64,000 bases of DNA from Georgenia muralis. Lineage in GTDB: Bacteria; Actinomycetota; Actinomycetes; Actinomycetales; Actinomycetaceae. Where the stretch lies: assembly GCF_003814705.1 (NCBI RefSeq), contig NZ_RKRA01000001.1:3540776-3604775 (forward strand). The letters run 5' to 3'. Positions 26,155 to 32,715 of this stretch are shown here, piece by piece; within the stretch, counting starts at the first letter, position 1, and every line of letters starts with the position of its first letter. The notes beneath the pieces are model-generated. The model was not told the DNA's origin, did not search any database, and saw nothing but the letters and a program-made list of their open reading frames with translations. Position numbers and translations under genes: made by a program.

Positions 26155-27165
26155 GTGGACCCCGTCGGCGCCCTGGAGCGCGTGGCCTACCTGCTCGAGC
26201 GGCAGCTGGCCGAGCCGCACCGCGTCCGGGCGTACCGGCGCGCCGCCCGACGGCTCGCCGCGCTCGCCCCCGACGAGATCGGCGCACGGCTGCGGGCCGG
26301 CACCCTGACCGACCTCCCCGACGTCGGACCGAAGACGGCCGCGGTGGCGTACCAGGCGGCCGCCGGGGACGTCCCGGCCTACCTGGCCGAGCTCGAGGAC
26401 GGCGCGCGGGACCCGGTCGTCACGGGCGGGGAGGTCGTGCGCGGCTGGCTCACCGGCGACCTCCACACCCACTCGGACTGGTCCGACGGCACGGCCCCGA
26501 TCGCGGCGATGGCCGCCGCGGCCGTGGACCTCGGCCACTCCTATCTCGCCCTCACCGACCACTCCCCCAGGCTCACCGTCGCCCGCGGGCTGACGGCCGC
26601 GCGGCTGCGGGAGCAGCTCGACGTCGTGGCCCGCCTCAACACCGAGCTCGCACCGTTCCGGATCCTCACCGGCATCGAGGTCGACATCCTCGAGGACGGC
26701 TCCCTCGACCAGGACGAGGACCTCCTCGACGCACTCGACGTCGTCGTGGCGAGCGTGCACTCCCAGCTGCGGATGGACAGCGCGGCGATGACCCGGCGCA
26801 TGGTCACCGCCGTCGCGAACCCGCGGGTGGACGTCCTGGGGCACGTCACCGGCCGACTCGTCACCGGCTCGCGCGGGACGCGGCCGCCCTCGAGCTTCGA
26901 CGCGGAGATCGTCTTCGAGGCGTGCCGGCGCTTCGACGTCGCCGTCGAGATCAACTCCCGGCCCGAACGACGGGACCCGCCCACCGAGCTGCTCCACCTC
27001 GCCCGCGACACCGGCTGCGTCTTCGCCGTCGACACCGACGCCCACGCGCCGGGTCAGCTCGAGCTCCTCGACCACGGCTGCGCCCGCGCGCAGGCGGCCG
27101 GCCTGGCCCGGGCGCGGATCGTCAACACCCTCGCCGTCGACGACCTCCTGGCGTGGACGGCCTGA
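26155..27165 (+). CDS. PHP-domain phosphoesterase with helix-hairpin-helix N-terminus
   Basis: 336 residues. The first 85 or so form a helix-hairpin-helix region (LTDLPDVGPKTAAVAYQ) like that of PolX DNA polymerases. The rest is a PHP metal-dependent phosphoesterase domain: GDLHTHSDWSDG (H104, H106, D108), LALTDHSP, GIEVDIL, VVASVHSQ, VDVLGHVTG, AVEINS and VDTDAHAP, the full set of metal ligands. It looks like PolX with the polymerase domain missing, a form known in actinobacteria. A DNA-repair 3'-phosphatase or nuclease role is inference. GTG start, leaderless. Confidence 0.88.
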   Translation: MDPVGALERVAYLLERQLAEPHRVRAYRRAARRLAALAPDEIGARLRAGTLTDLPDVGPKTAAVAYQAAAGDVPAYLAELEDGARDPVVTGGEVVRGWLTGDLHTHSDWSDGTAPIAAMAAAAVDLGHSYLALTDHSPRLTVARGLTAARLREQLDVVARLNTELAPFRILTGIEVDILEDGSLDQDEDLLDALDVVVASVHSQLRMDSAAMTRRMVTAVANPRVDVLGHVTGRLVTGSRGTRPPSSFDAEIVFEACRRFDVAVEINSRPERRDPPTELLHLARDTGCVFAVDTDAHAPGQLELLDHGCARAQAAGLARARIVNTLAVDDLLAWTA

Positions 27166-27208
27166 CGACCCGTCCGGCGCCGACGGCGTGGCCCCTGCCC
27201 CCGGACGG

Positions 27209-27214
27209 TAGGCT
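27209..27214 (+). promoter_or_regulatory. Candidate -10 of the DUF4191 gene
   Basis: TAGGCT, 8 nt before the ATG at 27223, no ribosome binding site. Confidence 0.5.
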
Positions 27215-27222
27215 TGACCGTC

Positions 27223-27930
27223 ATGGCCCGCAAGAACTCCGACGACGCCGCGCCGAAGCCCCAGAAGCAGCGCTGGTACCACAACGTCCGTGACGCCTAC
27301 CGGCTGACCCGGCAGGTCAACCCCCTCATCACGTGGATCCTCCTGGGTGTCTTCGTGGCCGTCATGGGGCTCGCCCTCATCATCGGGTTCATCTGGGGCC
27401 ACCCGTGGTACACGGGCCTGTTCGGCCTCATGCTGGCGCTGACACTCATGCTCGTGGTGCTCTCGCGCCAGACCGAGAAGGCGGCCTACAGCCAGATCGA
27501 GGGCCGGACCGGGGCCGTCGGGGCCGTCCTGGGCCAGACCAAGGGATGGAACTTCGAGCAGGAGCCGGTCGCGGTGAACCCGCGCACCCAGGACCTCGTG
27601 TTCCGCATGGTCGGCCGGCCCGGCATCGTGCTGGTCTCCGAGGGCCCGGCCAACCGGGTGCGGCGCCTCCTCGAGGACGAGCGGCGCAAGGTCGCCCGGG
27701 TCGCGCCGAACGTCCCGGTCCACCTGGTGCAGGCGGGCAACGACGAGGGACAGGTGCCGCTCGCGAAGCTCGGCAAGACCGTCCGCAAGCTCAAGAAGAC
27801 CCTCACCGCCGCCGAGGTGGCCACGGTCGCCCGCCGGATCCAGGCGCTCGGCGGGACCAGGCTGCCCATCCCCAAGGGCGTCGACCCCATGCGTGCGCGT
27901 CCCGACCGCAAGGGCATGAAGGGCCGCTGA
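27223..27930 (+). CDS. DUF4191 membrane protein
   Basis: Conserved actinobacterial protein of unknown function, 235 residues. Basic N-terminus, two adjacent membrane helices (about residues 30-55 and 62-80) and a cytoplasmic C-terminal domain of about 150 residues with GMVGRPGIVLVSEGP-like strands and a Lys/Arg-rich end. The ATG at 27223 is chosen over a TTG at 27214. As in mycobacteria it lies between lipA and an RDD gene beside glnA, so its position is conserved even though its role is not known. Confidence 0.85.
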   Translation: MARKNSDDAAPKPQKQRWYHNVRDAYRLTRQVNPLITWILLGVFVAVMGLALIIGFIWGHPWYTGLFGLMLALTLMLVVLSRQTEKAAYSQIEGRTGAVGAVLGQTKGWNFEQEPVAVNPRTQDLVFRMVGRPGIVLVSEGPANRVRRLLEDERRKVARVAPNVPVHLVQAGNDEGQVPLAKLGKTVRKLKKTLTAAEVATVARRIQALGGTRLPIPKGVDPMRARPDRKGMKGR

Positions 27931-27990
27931 ACCCTGCTCGCACAGGGTCGTCGAGTCCGCCTCCGTCCCTGGTGGTGTGACCGTCAGGCC

Positions 27991-28025
27991 GAAGAGTCCG
28001 TCAGGCCCAGCCCGACGGACTCTTC
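27991..28025. terminator. Bidirectional terminator (DUF4191 / RDD genes)
   Basis: A perfect 12-bp inverted repeat (27991-28002 with 28014-28025) with an 11-nt loop, in the 141-bp gap between two convergent genes. T-rich on the plus-strand side. Confidence 0.75.
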
Positions 28026-28071
28026 TGCTTCGTAGCCGTGGCCGGTCAATCTCGCGGGGCCGACTCGTCGG

Positions 28072-28428
28072 TTAGCGCACCCGTGTGACGACGGTCCCCG
28101 CCCACACGTCGTGCAGGCCGCGACCGTCGGGGCCCCAGACCACCGCGGGGATCACCAGGCACAGCCCCACCGTGCGTGCGAGCGCGCGCACCGGGCCGGG
28201 GAGTCCGCCGGCGGGGGTGCGGACCGCGAGACCCGCCACCACGTGGCCGATCGTGGCGCCGAGCGTGGCGACCATGAGCCACGTCATGAGGGCGAACACG
28301 GCGAGCGTCGCCATGGGCTCGTAGCCGAGGAAGCCGGCACTGATCGCCGAGGCGAGAGCCCAGTCCACGGCCAGTCCGACGAGGCGGCGGCCGAGGGTGG
28401 CGACGGGGACGGAGACGGGCGCGGTCAC
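28072..28428 (-). CDS. RDD family membrane protein
   Basis: 118-residue membrane protein with the RDD pattern: RRLVGLAVDWALA near the N-terminus (Arg and Asp) and the late aspartate in RGLHDVWAGTVV. About three helices. Function of the family is uncertain; some members act as ion antiporters. Its neighbour is normally glnA, which is now separated by an ISL3 element. GTG start at 28428, with TAAACT 6 nt upstream on the minus strand. The IS begins 14 bases upstream of the start, so expression is likely altered. Confidence 0.85.
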   Translation of the reverse strand: MTAPVSVPVATLGRRLVGLAVDWALASAISAGFLGYEPMATLAVFALMTWLMVATLGATIGHVVAGLAVRTPAGGLPGPVRALARTVGLCLVIPAVVWGPDGRGLHDVWAGTVVTRVR

Positions 28429-28434
28429 CGGGAG

Positions 28435-28440
28435 AGTTTA
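28435..28440 (-). promoter_or_regulatory. Candidate -10 of the RDD gene, cut off from its -35 by the IS
   Basis: TAAACT on the minus strand, 6 nt before the GTG at 28428. These bases are part of the 8-bp target duplication, and everything upstream is now IS sequence with no evident -35. Confidence 0.55.
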
Positions 28441-28442
28441 CC
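28435..28442. repeat. Target site duplication, left copy
   Basis: AGTTTACC directly abuts the left IS end and is repeated exactly at 29900-29907; 8 bp is the size typical of ISL3 elements. Confidence 0.93.
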
Positions 28443-28467
28443 GGCTCTTCGGAGAATCGGTGGGGTG
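28443..28467. repeat. IS left inverted repeat
   Basis: 25 bp matching the reverse complement of 29875-29899 at 24 positions; begins GGCTCTTCGG. Confidence 0.95.
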
Positions 28468-28507
28468 GGGTGACACGCCGACTGGGACGAGTTCCATCTG
28501 AATAGGG

Positions 28508-28563
28508 GTCGAGGTCCTCACGATCAGGAGCGACCAAGCAACCTGTTCGAAGAGGACCTCGAC
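28508..28563 (+). promoter_or_regulatory. Hairpin over the transposase ribosome binding site
   Basis: Perfect 12-bp arms (28508-28519 and 28552-28563) separated by 32 nt. The right arm contains the AGAGGA ribosome binding site and ends one base before the GTG start, so pairing would hide it. Confidence 0.6.
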
Positions 28564-28564
28564 G

Positions 28565-29896
28565 GTGGATCACCCTACGTCGTGCTGCCTTCGCGGCGGC
28601 ACCTACTGCTCGCGTACTGACACCCTGTTCGGCATCGCGGGCGTGCATGTGACAGACGTCCGACGTACCGAGACCGGTCTGGTGCTGACAGTCGAGACAC
28701 CGCCGCGGGTCGAGGGGTGCCGACGGTGCGGTGTGGTCGCGGTCGGGCACGGCCGGCGGGTCCGGGTCCTGCACGACGTCCCCTCCCACGCCGCGCCCGT
28801 GACGGTGGTGTGGCGGCGGCGGACCTGGGTGTGCCCGGACCCGGGCTGCCCGGCCGGCTCGTTCTCGGAGGACGTCGCCGACCTCGTCATCGGTGGGGCC
28901 AAGTTGACCGCCCGGGCGGTGCGGTGGGCGATCGGACAGCTGCGCCGCGAGCACGCCTCCATCGCCGGCCTGGCCCGCCAGCTCGGCGTCGACTGGCACA
29001 CCCTGTGGGACACCGTCCGCCCCGAGCTCGACGCGATGGCGAAGGACGAGTCCCGCTTCGCCGGCGTCAACGCCTTGGGAGTGGACGAGCACGTGTGGCA
29101 CCACACCCCGCACCGGATCAAGGACAAGGGCCCCAAAGAGATGACCGGGATGGTCGACCTGACCCGCGACGCCACGGGCCGCACCCGGGCGAAGCTGCTC
29201 GACCTGGTGCCAGGCCGGTCGGGGAAGGTCTACGAGAAGTGGCTCCAGGACCGCGGGCCTACCTTCACCGCCGGGGTCAAGGTCGCGACCCTGGACCCCT
29301 TCCGCGGGTACCAGAACGCCATCGACGCCGAGCTCGAGGACGCCGCCGCGGTGCTGGACGCCTTCCACGTCACCAAGCTCGGTGTCGACGTCGTGGACGA
29401 GGTCCGCCGCCGCGTCCAGCAGCACACCACCGGCCACCGCGGCCGCCGGGACGACCCGCTGTACAAGGTCCGCAACGTCCTGCGCGCCGGCGCGGACCGG
29501 CTCACCAGCCGGCAGTGGGACCGCCTCGAACGGGACCTACCCGCTGGCGACCCCGACGGTGAGGTCCTCCTGGCCTGGCAGTGCTACCAGCGCCTCCGCT
29601 CGGTCTACCACCTTCCCGACCTCGCGGAGGCGAGGAAGGTCGCCGAGCACATCGTCGCCACCTTCCACACCTGCCCGGTCCCCGAGGTCGCCCGCCTGGG
29701 CCGGACCCTGCGCCGGTGGAAGACCCAGTTCCTCGGCTACTTCACCACCAACCGCGCCAGCAACGGCGGCACCGAGGCCCTGAACGGGATCATCGAGCTC
29801 CACCGCCGCATCGCCCGCGGCTTCCGCAACAAGGACAACTACCGACTCAGGATGCTCCTCGTCGGAGGCGGCCTCACCCCACCGATTCTCCGATGA
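28565..29896 (+). CDS. ISL3 family transposase
   Basis: 443-residue DDE transposase. N-terminal zinc-finger region with CRRCG (about residue 52) and WVCPDPGCPAG (about 90), a helix-turn-helix (about 125-155, ASIAGLARQLGVDWHTLW), then the DDE domain: first Asp in GVDEHVW, second Asp in TLDPFRGYQNAI, and the Glu in GGTEALNGIIE followed by the family's RIARGFRNKDNYRLRMLL. Full length, no frameshift. The stop codon lies inside the right inverted repeat. GTG start; the ribosome binding site is buried in a hairpin. Confidence 0.95.
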   Translation: MDHPTSCCLRGGTYCSRTDTLFGIAGVHVTDVRRTETGLVLTVETPPRVEGCRRCGVVAVGHGRRVRVLHDVPSHAAPVTVVWRRRTWVCPDPGCPAGSFSEDVADLVIGGAKLTARAVRWAIGQLRREHASIAGLARQLGVDWHTLWDTVRPELDAMAKDESRFAGVNALGVDEHVWHHTPHRIKDKGPKEMTGMVDLTRDATGRTRAKLLDLVPGRSGKVYEKWLQDRGPTFTAGVKVATLDPFRGYQNAIDAELEDAAAVLDAFHVTKLGVDVVDEVRRRVQQHTTGHRGRRDDPLYKVRNVLRAGADRLTSRQWDRLERDLPAGDPDGEVLLAWQCYQRLRSVYHLPDLAEARKVAEHIVATFHTCPVPEVARLGRTLRRWKTQFLGYFTTNRASNGGTEALNGIIELHRRIARGFRNKDNYRLRMLLVGGGLTPPILR

Positions 29897-29899
29897 GCC
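29875..29899. repeat. IS right inverted repeat
   Basis: Partner of 28443-28467 with one mismatch; contains the end of the transposase gene. Confidence 0.95.
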
Positions 29900-29907
29900 A
29901 GTTTACC
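29900..29907. repeat. Target site duplication, right copy
   Basis: AGTTTACC, identical to 28435-28442. Confidence 0.93.
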
Positions 29908-29944
29908 CGGCCGACACCGTAGGGCCCCGATCCGCTCCGGCCCC

Positions 29945-29982
29945 GAAACATGCCGGACACATTGAGGTGACACGCGGGCAAC
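29945..29982 (+). promoter_or_regulatory. Candidate GlnR-type operator array upstream of glnA
   Basis: Four 5-bp half-sites start exactly 11 bp apart: GAAAC (29945), GACAC (29956), GTGAC (29967) and GCAAC (29978). The known GlnR consensus is GTnAC-n6-GaAAC; GTGAC-n6-GCAAC differs at one position. It lies just upstream of a probable -10. Assignment to GlnR is inference. Confidence 0.4.
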
Positions 29983-29992
29983 AGGTCGGGAC

Positions 29993-29998
29993 TAACCT
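29993..29998 (+). promoter_or_regulatory. Candidate -10 of glnA
   Basis: TAACCT; would give a leader of about 30 nt carrying AAGGAGCAG before the ATG at 30035. Confidence 0.45.
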
Positions 29999-30034
29999 CG
30001 GCGTCGTACCTTCGTCCACACCAAGGAGCAGCGG

Positions 30035-31459
30035 ATGTTTTCCAGCGCCGAGGAGGCCATCGCCTTCACCAAGGAGCAGGACGTCAAGTTCGTCGACGTC
30101 CGCTTCTGCGACCTGCCGGGGGTCATGCAGCACTTCAACATCCCGGTCGAGGCCTTCAACGAGGACGCCTTCACGGACGGCCTCATGTTCGACGGCTCGT
30201 CGATCCGCGGGTTCCAGGCGATCCACGAGTCCGACATGAAGCTCGTCCCGGACGTCACGAGCGCGTTCGTGGACCCGTTCCGCAAGCAGAAGACGCTGGT
30301 CGTCAACTTCTCCATCGTCGACCCGTTCACCGACGAGTCGTACTCGCGCGACCCGCGCAACATCGCCGCCAAGGCCGAGGCCTACCTCAGGAGCACCGGC
30401 ATCGCCGACACCGTCTACTTCGGTGCCGAGGCGGAGTTCTACGTCTTCGACGACGTCCGGTTCCAGACCACGCAGCACTCGAGCTTCTACTACCTCGACT
30501 CCACCGAGGCGGCCTGGAACACCGGCCGCGAGGAGGAGGGCGGCAACCTGGGCTACAAGACCCGCTACAAGGGCGGCTACTTCCCCGTCTCCCCCTCCGA
30601 CCGCTTCGCCGACCTGCGCGACGACATGGTCCGGATCATGCAGGAGGTGGGGCTGGACGTCGAGCGAGCCCACCACGAGGTCGGCACGGCCGGCCAGCAG
30701 GAGATCAACTACCGCTTCAACACCCTGCGGGGCGCGGCCGACGACCTGATGAAGTTCAAGTACATCATCAAGAACGTCGCCTTCGAGGCCGGCAAGTCCG
30801 CGACCTTCATGCCCAAGCCCCTCTTCGGTGACAACGGCTCCGGCATGCACTCGCACCAGTCCCTGTGGAAGGACGGCAAGCCGCTGTTCTTCGACGAGCG
30901 CGGCTACGGCGGCCTGTCCGACCTCGCCCGCTGGTACATCGGCGGGCTCCTCAAGCACGCGCCGTCGCTCCTGGCGTTCACCAACCCCTCGGTGAACTCC
31001 TACCACCGCCTGGTCCCCGGCTTCGAGGCGCCCGTCAACCTCGTGTACTCGGCCCGCAACCGCTCGGCGTGCATCCGCATCCCCGTCACCGGTACCTCGC
31101 CGAAGGCCAAGCGCATCGAGTTCCGCGTGCCCGACCCGTCGTCGAACCCGTACCTGGCCTTCTCCGCCATGCTCATGGCCGGCCTGGACGGCATCAAGAA
31201 CCGGATCGAGCCGCCGGACCCGATCGACAAGGACCTCTACGAGCTGCCGCCCGAGGAGCACGCGCAGATCGACCAGGTCCCCGACTCCCTCCCGGCCGTC
31301 CTGGACGCGCTCGAGGCCGACCACGACTACCTCACCGAGGGCGACGTCTTCACCGCCGACCTCATCGAGACGTGGATCGACTACAAGCGCACCAACGAGA
31401 TCGACCCGCTGCGCCTGCGCCCGCACCCGCACGAGTTCGAGCTCTACTACGACCTCTGA
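30035..31459 (+). CDS. glnA: Glutamine synthetase, type I (beta, adenylylatable)
   Basis: Makes glutamine from glutamate, ammonia and ATP; the main ammonia-assimilating enzyme, a cytoplasmic dodecamer. 474 residues, normal for GSI-beta. Visible signatures: FDGSSIRGF, the metal/active-site GAEAEFYVF and [19 protein letters not shown]-site [16 protein letters not shown], and NRSACIRIP. The adenylylation site Tyr402 is present in [11 protein letters not shown], matching the glnE gene nearby. ATG with AAGGAG upstream, behind a candidate GlnR box array. A strong terminator follows. Confidence 0.97.
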   Translation: MFSSAEEAIAFTKEQDVKFVDVRFCDLPGVMQHFNIPVEAFNEDAFTDGLMFDGSSIRGFQAIHESDMKLVPDVTSAFVDPFRKQKTLVVNFSIVDPFTDESYSRDPRNIAAKAEAYLRSTGIADTVYFGAEAEFYVFDDVRFQTTQHSSFYYLDSTEAAWNTGREEEGGNLGYKTRYKGGYFPVSPSDRFADLRDDMVRIMQEVGLDVERAHHEVGTAGQQEINYRFNTLRGAADDLMKFKYIIKNVAFEAGKSATFMPKPLFGDNGSGMHSHQSLWKDGKPLFFDERGYGGLSDLARWYIGGLLKHAPSLLAFTNPSVNSYHRLVPGFEAPVNLVYSARNRSACIRIPVTGTSPKAKRIEFRVPDPSSNPYLAFSAMLMAGLDGIKNRIEPPDPIDKDLYELPPEEHAQIDQVPDSLPAVLDALEADHDYLTEGDVFTADLIETWIDYKRTNEIDPLRLRPHPHEFELYYDL

Positions 31460-31481
31460 TCTGAGCCGGTCGTCAGCCCGA

Positions 31482-31522
31482 GCCGCCCCCCGACCCGCCC
31501 TCAGGGCGGGCCGGGGGGCGGC
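31482..31522 (+). terminator. Terminator after glnA
   Basis: A 19-bp stem (31482-31500 with 31504-31522) with one mismatch and a 3-nt loop, 22 bases after the stop. Confidence 0.8.
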
Positions 31523-31692
31523 CTGCGTCCGGGCAGCGACATCGACCGCCTGCTGGTCCTCCGCGCGGGCGGCGGCGCCCGCCGTTGTCATCGGGCGCCT
31601 ACGACCGTAACCTGATGGTTCCGGCGCGCCGCGCGCCGGGAGCGCCACTCCAGACTCCGGTGGCACCGCGACGGTGCGACGGAGAGGCGAAG

Positions 31693-32154
31693 ATGGACGG
31701 CAACGGGAGTCCCTCGGTCGTCGTCGACGAGGAGGAAGGCACGACCAGGCTGGTCCTGGCCGGTGAGATCGACGCGGGCATCGCCGACGACGTCGCCCAC
31801 GCGCTCCAGCGCGTGGCCGCCCACGACACACCGGTCGACATCGACCTCGCCGGCGTGACGTTCATGGACTGCTACGGCCTGCGGATCCTCCAGGCGGTCG
31901 TCGGGCGGGTGAGCGCGCCCGTGCGCGTCGTCGCCGCCAGCGCCCCGGTCCGGTTCCTCCTGGAGACGGCGGGGCTGACCGCCCTCGCCGCCGACGGCCC
32001 GGGCTCGTCGGGGCCGGACCGCGCCGTCGACCTGAGCGGGATCGCCCCGCTGGCGGTCGCCCGCCTCTACCTGTCCGAGCCCCTGACGGTCCGGCCCGAG
32101 CAGGCCGAACCCCAACCGGTGGGCACGGCACGCACCGACGGAGGCCTGCCATGA
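31693..32154 (+). CDS. STAS-domain protein (anti-anti-sigma-factor-like)
   Basis: 153 residues. The first 100 form a STAS domain (LVLAGEIDAGIADDVAHAL, VDIDLAGVTFMDCYGLRIL). In phosphorylated anti-anti-sigma factors the segment after the third strand reads F-x-D-S-S/T-G-L; here it is MDCYGL, so the acceptor serine is Cys60. It therefore probably cannot be switched by an RsbW/SpoIIAB-type kinase. The C-terminal 50 residues are variable. ATG 31693 has GGAGAGG upstream. Overlaps the DUF6098 gene in ATGA; the pair is inserted between glnA and glnE. Confidence 0.8.
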   Translation: MDGNGSPSVVVDEEEGTTRLVLAGEIDAGIADDVAHALQRVAAHDTPVDIDLAGVTFMDCYGLRILQAVVGRVSAPVRVVAASAPVRFLLETAGLTALAADGPGSSGPDRAVDLSGIAPLAVARLYLSEPLTVRPEQAEPQPVGTARTDGGLP

Positions 32155-32597
32155 CGCTGGGGACCACGACACCGCCGGTGGGCGGCACCCACGACGGGCC
32201 GCCGCGCCTCCTCCTCACGCTCGCCGACCTCGAGGCGGTCGTGCGGGCCGTCGGCTCGGCCCACCTCTACGTCGGGACGGCGCCCCACCTGCTCCGGGCC
32301 GGGGCCTGGCACGCCGAGAGCGGGTACCCGCTGCCGGGGCTGCCCGCGTGGCCGCTGCGCGCCGAGCCCTGGTGGCAGGGCGGTCAGCGGGTGTGGATCG
32401 CGCGCCAACTGGTCCGCCGCGCCGGGCACGTCGAGCCGTCGCAGTCGGCGTGGGTCGTCGTGGGAGCCGCGGCCGGTCGGGGCGGCGACGGCGAGCCCCT
32501 CCTCGCCGACCCGCGCACGCTCGCCGAGGTGGGGGCGGGGGTGCACCGCGAGGCGGCGGAGACCTACACGGGGTGGCGCGAGCGCGAGTTCCGCTGA
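32151..32597 (+). CDS. DUF6098-like protein
   Basis: 148-residue soluble protein. The pattern LADLEAVV-LYVGTAPHLL-ESGYPLPGLPAWPL-EPWWQGG-WIARQL resembles the uncharacterised actinobacterial DUF6098 family, recalled from memory. Several conserved Trp residues and no obvious catalytic motif. ATG overlaps the STAS gene stop (ATGA), so the two products are likely made together. Function unknown. Confidence 0.65.
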   Translation: MTLGTTTPPVGGTHDGPPRLLLTLADLEAVVRAVGSAHLYVGTAPHLLRAGAWHAESGYPLPGLPAWPLRAEPWWQGGQRVWIARQLVRRAGHVEPSQSAWVVVGAAAGRGGDGEPLLADPRTLAEVGAGVHREAAETYTGWREREFR

Positions 32598-32715
32598 GGC
32601 GTTCGCCGGGCGCAGGCCCCGCCGGGGGCCCGGGCCGGGCCGAGGGTCCCGATCGCGCCGACGACTCCGATCGCGCCGACGGCACCGGCCGTGCGGGGTT
32701 CGACCCTCGGCCGGC

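Larger units (their letters stand above)
28443..29899 (+). mobile_element. ISL3-family insertion sequence, intact
   Basis: 1457-bp element with one transposase gene. Its ends form a 25-bp inverted repeat (28443-28467 with 29875-29899) with one mismatch, and it is flanked by a perfect 8-bp direct repeat, so both boundaries are fixed from sequence. The perfect duplication and full-length transposase suggest a recent, possibly active insertion. It lies between the RDD gene and glnA, which are neighbours in related genomes. Confidence 0.95.

Noticed and set aside
24307-27723. A very long open frame on the minus strand over lipB, lipA and the PHP gene
   Set aside because: Such frames arise opposite GC-rich genes with biased third positions. 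The plus-strand genes carry all recognisable motifs and the antisense product is low-complexity.
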